From positions 1 through 43,328 of the IMG/VR virus record IMGVR_UViG_3300044631_001009: DNA of 43,328 nt. One strand, written 5' to 3'. The notes beneath the pieces are model-generated. The model did no database searches, was not told the DNA's origin, and was given only the letters and a program-made list of their open reading frames with translations. Made by a program: the position numbers and the translations under genes. Below, piece by piece: positions 1 through 5,407 of the stretch; the first letter of the stretch is position 1; every line of letters begins with the position of its first letter. Source of the stretch: a virus.

Positions 1-127
1 AAAAAACCGACTCCGCTGCTACTTCACAAAAACAACTGACTTTCGGGAGTCTGTTTGCGGGAATCGGTGGATTCGATCTTGGATTCGAGCGGGCTGGGAT
101 GGTCTGCAAATGGCAGGTGGAAATTGA
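1..127. repeat. Terminal direct repeat, left copy
   Basis: The first 127 bases are identical to bases 43202-43328. An exact terminal overlap of this size is what a de Bruijn assembler leaves when it closes a circle, and 127 is a common largest k-mer. I read it as an assembly overlap of a circular or circularly permuted genome of 43,201 bp, not as a biological terminal repeat. The methyltransferase reading frame continues through it. Confidence 0.93.
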
Positions 128-737
128 CGACTACGCGACGAAGATCCTCAAAAAACATTGGCCTAACGTTCATCGAGAACGTGACGTGCGGACAGTCGGA
201 CGAGACAACCTTGAACAAGTTGACATCGTCTGCGGTGGCTTTCCCTGCCAAGATATCAGCAAAGCCCGCCAGGGAGAACGAAGAGGCATCGACGGAGAAA
301 AGAGCGGTTTGTGGGGCGAGTTCAGGAGGATCGTTTCCGTTCTACGACCGCGATTCGTCGTCATGGAAAACTCAGCAGAACTCATTATTCGGGGGCTTAA
401 TCGAATTGCCGGAGAAATGGTCGAGCTCGGGTATGATTCGGAATGGAAGATACATGCCGCTTGCGATGCAGGAGCGAAGCACATACGGGAACGATGCTAC
501 GTGCTTTCCTACCCCATTGGCTTCGGAGACAGGCTGGAGAAAAAAACCATTTGCTCAGGGTGGGAAAAGCCTGAGCACAGTTCTTGGTGGGATTCCGAAT
601 CCGGAGTGGGTCGAGTGGCTGATGGGGTTTCCAGTAGGGTGGACCGATTGCGATGTCTCGGAAACGCAGTCGTGCCGCAAGTCGCAGAATGGATCGGCCG
701 GCGGATAGTGGAATCAATTTCGAATCAACAGAGGTAA
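1..737 (+). CDS. DNA cytosine-5 methyltransferase (part after the circle join)
   Basis: This is the body of a C5-cytosine DNA methyltransferase whose start codon lies at 43198, across the circular join; the full protein is 246 residues. Counting from that start, motif I (FGSLFAGIGG) is at 16-25, the catalytic PCQ with Cys84 at 83-85, motif VI (MEN, Glu124-Asn125) at 123-125, motif VIII (RERCYVLSY) follows, and motif X (LGNAVVPQVA) is near the C-terminus. It would transfer a methyl group from SAM to cytosine in a short target, probably shielding phage DNA from host restriction. The order of motifs is canonical, but the segment between VIII and X that reads the target is very short, and the protein is clearly shorter than typical members of about 320 or more residues. 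It is the first gene of the left operon. No matching restriction gene is visible. Confidence 0.93.
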   Translation, partial: KTDSAATSQKQLTFGSLFAGIGGFDLGFERAGMVCKWQVEIDDYATKILKKHWPNVHRERDVRTVGRDNLEQVDIVCGGFPCQDISKARQGERRGIDGEKSGLWGEFRRIVSVLRPRFVVMENSAELIIRGLNRIAGEMVELGYDSEWKIHAACDAGAKHIRERCYVLSYPIGFGDRLEKKTICSGWEKPEHSSWWDSESGVGRVADGVSSRVDRLRCLGNAVVPQVAEWIGRRIVESISNQQR

Positions 738-741
738 TTGC

Positions 742-760
742 ATCCGCTAGGCGCGCGGAT
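742..760 (+). promoter_or_regulatory. Leader hairpin of the first small gene
   Basis: ATCCGC at 742-747 and GCGGAT at 755-760 form a perfect 6-bp stem with a 7-nt loop just after the methyltransferase stop. The stretch TCCGCTAGGCGC is shared with the leader at 3691-3702, so this looks like a variant of the repeated leader family seen from 2325 onward. A GGAG ribosome-binding site follows, ahead of the ATG at 784. Confidence 0.5.
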
Positions 761-783
761 ACTCGAAAACATTGGAGTTATTT

Positions 784-984
784 ATGATCGCAAGACTGCA
801 CAACAATGGCGTGGAGGTTCGAGTAGACCTCGGAAACACTGGCGAGAACTGGCCACACTGCCAGCAGTCTCAGAAGGGATTCCCGTGGCTGAACTTTGGC
901 GTCGCGGCGTGGCAACACGCTGAGGACTTCGCACGGGCAAACGGGGCAACGGAAATCATCAAGACTGGATTAAGGACGGAGTGA
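784..984 (+). CDS. Small hypothetical protein, 66 aa
   Basis: I do not recognise this protein. The ATG at 784 is preceded by GGAG at 775-778; a TTG at 772 in the same frame is a weaker alternative. The sequence is soluble and mixed in composition, with a tryptophan-rich middle (ENWPHCQQ, PWLNFGVAAW) and a short C-terminal helix. It follows the methyltransferase after a hairpin leader and ends two bases before the next ATG, so it is probably expressed in the same operon. Confidence 0.7.
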   Translation: MIARLHNNGVEVRVDLGNTGENWPHCQQSQKGFPWLNFGVAAWQHAEDFARANGATEIIKTGLRTE

Positions 985-985
985 G

Positions 986-1246
986 ATGGCTATCCCAGAG
1001 AAAGAACGATGGCGAATATCAAAATACAGTTGTGTAGGCCAGCCTGTTATCTACAAGGAAGGTGAAAGCGAAACACATGCAATTCCGGTTTGCATCGTGG
1101 CACAACGCAGTTTGCACCCAATGGAGTTGCATCCGGAGACAGACAGGCTTGCGAAAATGATTTTGCAGGCCCCGGCGATGCTTTCGGCCCTGTCGCGTGC
1201 CTTAGATTGGATCGATCGAGACGAGCGAACGCATGGTCGGGAATGA
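986..1246 (+). CDS. Small hypothetical phage protein, 86 aa
   Basis: The ATG at 986 lies directly after the stop of the preceding gene, with an AAGGACGGA ribosome-binding region. The C-terminal half (DRLAKMILQAPAMLSAL) resembles the 'AxLIxxAPxLLxAL' helix found in many small phage proteins of unknown function. The N-terminal half contains beta-like segments and two cysteines. No catalytic motif is visible and I assign no function. Confidence 0.72.
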   Translation: MAIPEKERWRISKYSCVGQPVIYKEGESETHAIPVCIVAQRSLHPMELHPETDRLAKMILQAPAMLSALSRALDWIDRDERTHGRE

Positions 1247-1358
1247 AATTCGAGATGTGATTGAACTCGCGACCGGAGTTCGCCCGGAATCAGTTGGCCA
1301 TGCGTTCATTCAAGACTACGACCGTGGCGACGGCGTTTTTATTGAGGCTGCGATCTAA
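1233..1358 (+). CDS. Putative micro-ORF, 41 aa
   Basis: An ATG at 1233 opens a 41-residue frame (begins MVGNEIRDVI, ends FIEAAI) that overlaps the preceding gene by 14 nt and ends in TAATG, sharing one base with the next start. Tight coupling at both ends and ordinary amino-acid composition argue that it is translated. No function can be given, and it could be chance. Confidence 0.45.
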   Translation: MVGNEIRDVIELATGVRPESVGHAFIQDYDRGDGVFIEAAI

Positions 1359-1441
1359 TGGACAAGAACCCCGGCGTTCTCGTTGTGTTCTGGACAGAAA
1401 TTGCGTGGAAGAAATTGGAGCAACAAAATGCACGAAGTTGA
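1358..1441 (+). CDS. Putative micro-ORF, 27 aa
   Basis: This 27-residue frame (MDKNPGVLVVFWTEIAWKKL...) starts on the TAATG junction at 1358 and overlaps the next gene by 14 nt. It could be a translated small amphipathic peptide or a translational coupler for the 193-aa protein. The evidence is only its junction geometry. Confidence 0.35.
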   Translation: MDKNPGVLVVFWTEIAWKKLEQQNARS

Positions 1442-2009
1442 AGCCGCAACAATCACCAGTGACAAACTGGCAGGACAAGAGGACGTGTCAAAATGTCTTC
1501 CTGGCTGGATCAAGACAATGTGTGACGCATTTGCGCAAGGCAAAGGATACACGCTCAGTCACTCAGCGGTCAGTGCTTTGGCCCACACGCTTATCTGTGC
1601 CAGAGTGAGAGCGGAAAGGCTTGTCCGTGAGCGTGACGAGGCACGGGAGAAGAACTGGGCGGACCACTATTTCCGGCAATGGCAGGAAGCGCAGGAGCAA
1701 ATTAAGCAACTGCTGTCGGGGGTAGATTATTGGTCGTATGCCACTGAGTTGGGAATGCGAGCGTCAGGCCCAGAAAAGGCTGAGGAGCTGAGAGACTTCC
1801 TTAGTCGATGCGCTGCGTTGCAAGAGATCCAGAAGACAGTGATGGCTCGCGGGACTCAGATTGTCTTCATTCGAGCGAGCGTGCACGCTAATGCGAGTGA
1901 TCGAGGAATCGTTATGAAACACGAAAACGGGCACACATATCTTGTTCAGCGTAATAATCGGCCTGAGTTTTTCAAAGCGGATCACGGCGTTGATTTCATT
2001 GCTGCCTGA
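1428..2009 (+). CDS. Hypothetical protein, 193 aa, helical
   Basis: The ATG at 1428 has GGAG at 1416-1419 at good spacing. The protein is mostly helical: a charged, probably coiled-coil stretch at roughly residues 60-105 (RAERLVRERDEAREKNW onward) is followed by further helices and a small beta-rich C-terminal domain (TYLVQRNNRPEFFKAD). The N-terminal part resembles small phage proteins near early genes, but I recognise no family. It is the largest gene in the left small-gene region. Confidence 0.72.
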   Translation: MHEVEAATITSDKLAGQEDVSKCLPGWIKTMCDAFAQGKGYTLSHSAVSALAHTLICARVRAERLVRERDEAREKNWADHYFRQWQEAQEQIKQLLSGVDYWSYATELGMRASGPEKAEELRDFLSRCAALQEIQKTVMARGTQIVFIRASVHANASDRGIVMKHENGHTYLVQRNNRPEFFKADHGVDFIAA

Positions 2010-2027
2010 CAGTCTCCAAGGGATTTT

Positions 2028-2321
2028 ATGAAACAGTCAGTTGGTGAGTATCGTGAAGTGTCAGTCTGTGCCGTTCCGCATCGCATGATGATTGTGGACG
2101 GCGGCGTTTTGTTCAGCAACAAATCAGGTTTCTACGGCGTTTCGTCTCGGTACATGTTCAGTTACCGATCTTCGCTGTGGTATCTCGACAGTAGTGAATC
2201 AACGTTCGGGAAAATACCAGTCGTGCATCTGGTCAAAATGCACAAACTGCTGTGCGAGTATATCGGTGGGGATCATACTGAGGCTGATGGCACTTCGTTT
2301 AGTCTGACATTCAAAAAGTAG
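2028..2321 (+). CDS. Hypothetical protein, 97 aa
   Basis: The ATG at 2028 follows AAGGGATTTT. The protein is aromatic-rich and beta-like (VLFSNKSGFYGVSSRYMFSY), without transmembrane segments or a known motif. It ends just before the first complete copy of the repeated leader hairpin and the first tRNA-like element. Confidence 0.68.
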   Translation: MKQSVGEYREVSVCAVPHRMMIVDGGVLFSNKSGFYGVSSRYMFSYRSSLWYLDSSESTFGKIPVVHLVKMHKLLCEYIGGDHTEADGTSFSLTFKK

Positions 2322-2324
2322 TAG

Positions 2325-2339
2325 CGGAACTTGTATTCG
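2325..2339 (+). repeat. Leader element, copy at 2325
   Basis: CGGA, 7 nt, TTCG, beginning three bases after the stop codon of the 97-aa gene. It precedes the tRNA-like element at 2360 instead of an ORF. The other exact copies (CGGA or CGGT, 7 nt, TCCG, TTCG or TCCT) start at 2486, 3167, 3429, 3680, 3980, 4250, 4524, 4886, 5369 and 9037; versions with an 8-nt loop start at 2707, 3000 and 43146 (CGAA), and a looser one at 23001. Confidence 0.6.
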
Positions 2340-2359
2340 GTGAGTAGTGTGTTCTTTGG

Positions 2360-2472
2360 GGCCGGGCGGCGAAAAAACCTCGGGGCACTGAGGTAAGTAT
2401 CGATGGAGTCCTGATCTTGTGGCCAGTTGATCGCGGCTGCGAGAAATGCTGGTTCAATTCCAGCCCCGGCCA
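2360..2472 (+). ncRNA. tRNA-like element 1 (acceptor and T arm intact)
   Basis: GGCCGGG at 2360-2366 pairs perfectly with CCCGGCC at 2465-2471, followed by A2472 as discriminator. Immediately inside it, GCTGG (2448-2452), loop TTCAATT and CCAGC (2460-2464) make a canonical T arm. The 81 nt between acceptor strand and T stem do not fold as a normal D plus anticodon arm. They contain a possible ACCTC/GAGGT hairpin (2377-2394) and a TCGC/GCGA hairpin (2431-2442). At 113 nt it is much longer than a tRNA, and CCA is not encoded. It may be a tRNA-like structure, a tRNA with an insertion, or a decayed tRNA. Confidence 0.55.
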
Positions 2473-2485
2473 TTTTGGTAAGCAG

Positions 2486-2500
2486 CGGAATTCCGTTCCG
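2486..2500 (+). repeat. Leader element, copy at 2486
   Basis: CGGA, ATTCCGT, TCCG, located between the tRNA-like element 1 and the ATG at 2518. It includes the palindrome CGGAATTCCG and has the invariant 7-nt gap. Confidence 0.6.
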
Positions 2501-2517
2501 ATAACAGGGTGTAGACA

Positions 2518-2703
2518 ATGGCACTGGAAGAAAAACCAAAGCGGCTGAAAAAAGTGTACTGCCTTCGCGTACGTCCTGATGATGATGCGGAGTGGTCGGA
2601 ACCGGAGGTTTACACCTCAAAAAAACGGCGAGACGAGGACGCAGCCGGGGCGAGGATTATTGCAGGTTATCGTACGCATTCATTTGAACGGTACGAAAAG
2701 TAA
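2518..2703 (+). CDS. Small basic hypothetical protein, 61 aa
   Basis: The ATG at 2518 follows an AGGGTG ribosome-binding region after leader copy 2486. The protein is lysine- and arginine-rich with a beta-like start (KKVYCLRVRPDDD) and has no known motif. It forms a leader-plus-ORF unit like its neighbours. Confidence 0.66.
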   Translation: MALEEKPKRLKKVYCLRVRPDDDAEWSEPEVYTSKKRRDEDAAGARIIAGYRTHSFERYEK

Positions 2704-2706
2704 CAG

Positions 2707-2722
2707 CGGATGTCGATGTCCG
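2707..2722 (+). repeat. Leader element, 8-nt-loop variant at 2707
   Basis: CGGA, 8 nt, TCCG, starting three bases after the stop codon of the preceding gene, followed by a strong GGGGG ribosome-binding run and the ATG at 2744. Confidence 0.55.
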
Positions 2723-2743
2723 ATCGTTTTCTGGGGGTGTGTT

Positions 2744-2995
2744 ATGGCAACAATTTCAAGGCTGAAGCCGGGGCAAACGCTTTGGCAAATTCGTCGGCAG
2801 AAGTGTGGCAATACTACAGTGCGGATGAACTGCCTGTTTCCTGTTTTAGTCATTTCGATCGCAGAAGACGGGAAATCAATCCTCGCATCGTGGAACACTA
2901 ATCCAGCACGAAAAATGACTGCTGCTGATGTCGCAAAACTGAAAGTAAAGAAGCCCGAGCCAAAGGGCAAAGTGCTGGGCATGGACTCGTATTGA
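2744..2995 (+). CDS. Hypothetical protein, 83 aa
   Basis: The ATG at 2744 sits behind CTGGGGGTGTGTT. The protein starts MATISRLKPGQTLW, has a hydrophobic beta-like middle (CLFPVLVISIAEDGKSILAS) that fits a small barrel better than a membrane span, and ends in a basic tail. The function is unknown. A competing frame from 2710 lacks a ribosome-binding site and was not used. Confidence 0.7.
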   Translation: MATISRLKPGQTLWQIRRQKCGNTTVRMNCLFPVLVISIAEDGKSILASWNTNPARKMTAADVAKLKVKKPEPKGKVLGMDSY

Positions 2996-2999
2996 GCAG

Positions 3000-3015
3000 C
3001 GGTGTGTGGTGTTCG
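3000..3015 (+). repeat. Leader element, 8-nt-loop variant at 3000
   Basis: CGGT, 8 nt, TTCG, four bases after the stop at 2995. It stands 10 bases upstream of the second tRNA-like element, repeating the arrangement seen at 2325-2360. Confidence 0.5.
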
Positions 3016-3025
3016 ATAGTGAATT

Positions 3026-3157
3026 GGGAGTGTGGCGGAACTGGCAGACGCGCTGGCTAGTAGGCTTTGACCCGACCGTATCGGCAGCCGAGGACTGGTG
3101 TCTGAGAATGTATCACGGCATTCAAAAGGCGTGCAGGTTCGAATCCTGCCTCTCCCA
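3026..3157 (+). ncRNA. tRNA-like element 2 (leucine-tRNA-like ends)
   Basis: GGGAGTG at 3026-3032 pairs with CTCTCCC at 3150-3156 (six of seven pairs), with A3157 as discriminator. A leucine-type D arm (GCG, loop GAACTGGCAGA, CGC at 3035-3051) and a perfect T arm (GCAGG, TTCGAAT, CCTGC at 3133-3149) are present. The 81 nt between them are about twice what an anticodon arm and long variable arm need. The expected anticodon stem partner of CTGG is missing, and the extra sequence holds other small stems (for example GAATG with CATTC at 3106-3123). At 132 nt it is either an interrupted or rearranged leucine tRNA or a deliberate mimic. No CCA is encoded. Confidence 0.58.
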
Positions 3158-3166
3158 TTTGAGCAT

Positions 3167-3181
3167 CGGTATGTTGGTCCG
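3167..3181 (+). repeat. Leader element, copy at 3167
   Basis: CGGT, 7 nt, TCCG, placed after the tRNA-like element 2 and before a GGAG ribosome-binding site and the GTG start at 3203. Confidence 0.58.
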
Positions 3182-3202
3182 CGTTTGATGTGGAGATGAG
3201 TT

Positions 3203-3424
3203 GTGACAATAGATGAAATGATTGACCGTTTGATTGAGCTTCGTGACGTTGTTCCCGAGGGTGGCTCGACACCTGTTGTGATTCGTGACATTGGCGACTT
3301 GTACGAAAGAGCGATGGCCGATGTGATGTCGGTCGTCATCAGAGCTAACGACGATGACGATGTCCCATCAGTTTGGGAGAACAAGGACAACGGAAACACC
3401 CACAAGGTGATCAGAGTGTTTTGA
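3203..3424 (+). CDS. Hypothetical protein, 73 aa, paralogue of the 4021 gene
   Basis: GTG start at 3203 with GGAG at 3192-3195. The product (begins MTIDEMIDRLIELRDVVPEG, ends NTHKVIRVF) matches the 74-aa product of 4021-4245 over its full length: an amphipathic N-terminal helix, a 'GGxTPxVIRDxG' beta turn and a 'GNTHxVxRVF' tail. The helix-then-strand layout suggests a small soluble alpha/beta protein. Function unknown; the duplication inside the small-gene region is informative. Confidence 0.78.
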   Translation: MTIDEMIDRLIELRDVVPEGGSTPVVIRDIGDLYERAMADVMSVVIRANDDDDVPSVWENKDNGNTHKVIRVF

Positions 3425-3428
3425 GGAT

Positions 3429-3443
3429 CGGTCTTGTAGTTCG
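3429..3443 (+). repeat. Leader element, copy at 3429
   Basis: CGGT, 7 nt, TTCG, beginning four bases after the stop at 3424; followed by GAGGTGG and the ATG at 3464. Confidence 0.58.
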
Positions 3444-3463
3444 ATGGTCTTTGAGGTGGAAAC

Positions 3464-3676
3464 ATGACAGAAGAACAACGGTCGGAATTGATGGCGATAG
3501 CTGCACAGATGGCGTTATGTCAGAACATGCCACCGCATTGCATAGGAGACTGGGACATTCCACCGGCGACCTCGGCAAAAGCATGTCGTGAGATTACTCG
3601 TGTTTCTGAGGCGGCCCATGAGCAGTGCAAGGCATGGTCAAAGCGAATCGTGGCACTTGTCGATGGTGCAAAGTAG
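3464..3676 (+). CDS. Hypothetical protein, 70 aa, helical
   Basis: ATG at 3464 with GAGGTGG upstream. The protein is probably all-helical with three cysteines (MALCQNMPPHC, KACREI, HEQCKAW). There is no known motif or membrane span. It forms one leader-plus-ORF unit. Confidence 0.68.
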   Translation: MTEEQRSELMAIAAQMALCQNMPPHCIGDWDIPPATSAKACREITRVSEAAHEQCKAWSKRIVALVDGAK

Positions 3677-3679
3677 GAT

Positions 3680-3694
3680 CGGATCTGCACTCCG
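3680..3694 (+). repeat. Leader element, copy at 3680
   Basis: CGGA, 7 nt, TCCG, starting three bases after the stop at 3676. It shares TCCGCTAGGCGC with the leader at 743-754, and its first bases TAGGATCGGATC are identical to those of the copy at 9031-9042. Confidence 0.62.
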
Positions 3695-3718
3695 CTAGGC
3701 GCATGGAAAGGGCTTGAG

Positions 3719-3976
3719 ATGTCGTCGTTTAATTGTGAAAAATGCGGTGCGATGCTGACCGATACGGAATTCGGCTACGTGACTGGGTGTGATCATTGCC
3801 CAGTCAGGCAGAAGGACGTAAATAAGTATCTGCTGAAGCAGTTGTGCCTGCTCGATAACTCGCTGCCGTTCTTGGCTCGCGTGGCGTCTGAGAGTGGCCA
3901 TTTTACTGCGGAGCCACTCAAGCGGTGGTCGCAGGATCTGAAGACGACAATTGGCATTATGTTGGGTGGAAAGTAA
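3719..3976 (+). CDS. Small zinc-ribbon-like protein, 85 aa
   Basis: ATG at 3719 after AAAGGG. Two Cys pairs near the N-terminus (CEKCG at 6-10 and CDHC at 24-27) form a plausible Zn-binding ribbon. The rest is helical (VNKYLLKQLCLLDNSLPF onward). It could be a nucleic-acid- or protein-binding accessory factor; that is inference from the Cys spacing alone. Confidence 0.7.
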   Translation: MSSFNCEKCGAMLTDTEFGYVTGCDHCPVRQKDVNKYLLKQLCLLDNSLPFLARVASESGHFTAEPLKRWSQDLKTTIGIMLGGK

Positions 3977-3979
3977 ACG

Positions 3980-3994
3980 CGGAGCACACTTCCG
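3980..3994 (+). repeat. Leader element, copy at 3980
   Basis: CGGA, 7 nt, TCCG, three bases after the stop at 3976. The downstream GATGCTC is shared with the copy at 4250, and the CTGAAAACATTGAGG that follows resembles the leaders near 771 and 43185. Confidence 0.6.
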
Positions 3995-4020
3995 ATGCTC
4001 CTGAAAACATTGAGGAAACT

Positions 4021-4245
4021 ATGACGACAATAGATCAAATGATTGAGAGACTGCAGGAACTTCGCGAACTTGCTCCGGAGGGTGGCGAGACTCCGATGGT
4101 GATCAGGGATCTTGGAAACATCTATGAGCAAGCATGTGCAGACTTGATGCCAGTTACTGTTTATATGACTGGCGAGGGTGGCGTTCCGGTGAATTGGGAA
4201 AACCGAGATGAAGGCAACACACATCAGGTCGTCAGGGTATTTTGA
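4021..4245 (+). CDS. Hypothetical protein, 74 aa, paralogue of the 3203 gene
   Basis: ATG at 4021 behind GAGGAAACT. It aligns end to end with the 73-aa product of 3203-3424 (shared elements: MTTIDQMIERLQELRE, VIRDLG, WENRDEGNTHQVVRVF). The copies differ most in the acidic middle loop. Two diverged copies separated by two other leader-plus-ORF units point to duplication with subsequent divergence. Function unknown. Confidence 0.78.
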   Translation: MTTIDQMIERLQELRELAPEGGETPMVIRDLGNIYEQACADLMPVTVYMTGEGGVPVNWENRDEGNTHQVVRVF

Positions 4246-4249
4246 CTAT

Positions 4250-4264
4250 CGGTTGAGCGTTCCG
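4250..4264 (+). repeat. Leader element, copy at 4250
   Basis: CGGT, 7 nt, TCCG, five bases after the stop at 4245, followed by an AAAGG ribosome-binding site and the ATG at 4291. Confidence 0.58.
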
Positions 4265-4290
4265 ATGCTCATTTCAAAAGGAATGTGAAA

Positions 4291-4515
4291 ATGATGTACT
4301 GCGTGAACTGTGAGTATCCGGTAACAAGGCCCGAGGTGGACAATCGGAAGTGTGGAACCTGCGGAAAAGATCCGGCACATGAGTCCAAAAAGGCTGCTTG
4401 TGGACGCTGTGATGGCGACGGCAAAGCACACGGAAGCGACAGGCCGTTTGAGCACAGTGGACCTGATTCATATCCGGGGAAGTGCCCGGTTTGTAAAGGG
4501 TCCGGAACGGTTTGA
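4291..4515 (+). CDS. Double zinc-ribbon protein, 74 aa
   Basis: ATG at 4291 with AAAGG at good spacing; a GTG at 4285 in frame is less likely. Four Cys pairs are visible: CVNC, CGTC, then CGRCDGDG and CPVCKGSG. The last two follow the CxxCxGxG pattern of DnaJ-type zinc centres. A small zinc-dependent binding protein is likely; its partner is unknown. Confidence 0.75.
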   Translation: MMYCVNCEYPVTRPEVDNRKCGTCGKDPAHESKKAACGRCDGDGKAHGSDRPFEHSGPDSYPGKCPVCKGSGTV

Positions 4516-4523
4516 AAGAGTAT

Positions 4524-4538
4524 CGGAATCGTGTTCCT
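4524..4538 (+). repeat. Leader element, copy at 4524
   Basis: CGGA, 7 nt, TCCT (last base differs), eight bases after the stop at 4515, followed by GGTGGAG and the ATG at 4562. Confidence 0.55.
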
Positions 4539-4561
4539 CTGTTGGTGGTGGAGTCTCTGAA

Positions 4562-4882
4562 ATGGCTGAAGTTTGCGAAGTCTGCAATGGGAAAGGCGGT
4601 CACAGTGATGCTGATACGGACCAATGGTATTGGTGCCAGCATTGCGATGCTCATCAGAGATTCATGGAGGCCCAGCAGACGGCACTGACGATGTCCAGTT
4701 GTCAGCGACGAGACTTAGAGCGAATCGCAAAAACATGGAAGCATATTGGGCCGCACGACTATGGAAAGCACGACGTGATCGAGTTTCTGGCTCATCGAAA
4801 CGGATGGAATCCGCTGGTTATTGGTGAGTCGATGAGTGTGGGAATTGGTTCGAGGCGGTACGAGATTAAACGAGTCGAGTAA
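4562..4882 (+). CDS. Zinc-finger-containing hypothetical protein, 106 aa
   Basis: ATG at 4562 with GGTGGAG upstream. The N-terminus carries CEVCNGKGG and CQHCDAH, a likely Zn-binding pair, followed by a helical region and a beta-like C-terminus (GSRRYEIKRVE). The shared CxxCxGxGG motif relates it to the protein encoded immediately upstream. Confidence 0.72.
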   Translation: MAEVCEVCNGKGGHSDADTDQWYWCQHCDAHQRFMEAQQTALTMSSCQRRDLERIAKTWKHIGPHDYGKHDVIEFLAHRNGWNPLVIGESMSVGIGSRRYEIKRVE

Positions 4883-4885
4883 ACG

Positions 4886-4900
4886 CGGATCGTGGTTCCT
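4886..4900 (+). repeat. Leader element, copy at 4886
   Basis: CGGA, 7 nt, TCCT, three bases after the stop at 4882. The stop context TAAACGCGGA is identical to that at 3974-3983. Confidence 0.58.
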
Positions 4901-4931
4901 CTGTCCCTGAAAATGCAGGAGTTATTGAGAA

Positions 4932-5132
4932 ATGAACAGTAATCCGGGATTGATGTTGTTCGCGGCGATGGCGGCGATTGGTGGAATGGATTCCGGAGAG
5001 CGTGGGATTCGTCGGCATCGCACTGGGACGCCAAACGACAGGCGAAAGCCGAGAAGAAAAAACAGCGACAAAACAAGAAAAGGAATCGACGATGACCAGA
5101 GCAGAAGAATTGAATCTCGATGTGACCTCTGA
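4932..5132 (+). CDS. Small protein with basic C-terminus, 66 aa
   Basis: ATG at 4932, with CAGGAG 13-18 bases upstream. A short hydrophobic N-terminal stretch (PGLMLFAAMAAIGGM) is followed by a very arginine- and lysine-rich tail. It could be a small membrane-anchored or nucleic-acid-binding peptide. It overlaps the next gene by 41 nt in another frame, so either its extent or its reality is less certain than its neighbours. Confidence 0.5.
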   Translation: MNSNPGLMLFAAMAAIGGMDSGERGIRRHRTGTPNDRRKPRRKNSDKTRKGIDDDQSRRIESRCDL

Positions 5133-5364
5133 AGGTGCCATGGCGCTGCATCGAGTCGTCCGGGCTATGCACGACGGCCATTGTCCATCCTGTGGATACC
5201 TAGGACCGGCAGATAAGTTCTGGCGTGAAGAGTCTCACCAGTGCCCTGTCTGCTTATTTACAGTGACTGAGGAAGAGGCAAGGGCCGCATTGATGGCCTT
5301 CAAGCCACACTTTGGGAAGTCGCTCGAAGTGTTCGAGCAATGGCGGTCGGGTAAGGCAGTGTGA
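5092..5364 (+). CDS. Zinc-ribbon hypothetical protein, 90 aa
   Basis: I chose the ATG at 5092 (AAAAGGAATCGACG ahead of it) over an in-frame ATG at 4978 that would overlap the previous gene almost entirely. The middle has CPSCGYLG and CPVC, a classic Zn ribbon of four cysteines 18 residues apart. The ends are helical. Probably a small binding protein of unknown target. Confidence 0.72.
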   Translation: MTRAEELNLDVTSEGAMALHRVVRAMHDGHCPSCGYLGPADKFWREESHQCPVCLFTVTEEEARAALMAFKPHFGKSLEVFEQWRSGKAV

Positions 5365-5368
5365 GCAG

Positions 5369-5383
5369 CGGTCTGGTACTCCG
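5369..5383 (+). repeat. Leader element, copy at 5369
   Basis: CGGT, 7 nt, TCCG, preceded by TGAGCAG, followed by TTTTGAAAGG, which recurs after the looser copy near 23001. Confidence 0.58.
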
Positions 5384-5407
5384 GTCGTCTTTTGAAAGGT
5401 CGAAATT

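Noticed and set aside
55-708. A 217-codon frame overlapping the methyltransferase
   Set aside because: It lies in another frame of a gene with all C5-methyltransferase motifs and has no domain of its own; it is a shadow.
3026-3157. Group I intron in a leucine tRNA
   Set aside because: The extra sequence is only about 45 nt, far too short for a group I catalytic core.
2273-3465. Minus-strand frames containing 'AGxEPA' type sequences
   Set aside because: This string is the well-known antisense translation of a tRNA T arm (GGTTCxAxTCC); it supports the tRNA-like elements, not antisense genes.
4978-5364. Longer version of the zinc-ribbon gene starting at 4978
   Set aside because: It would overlap the 66-aa gene for nearly its whole length and has no ribosome-binding site; the ATG at 5092 has one.
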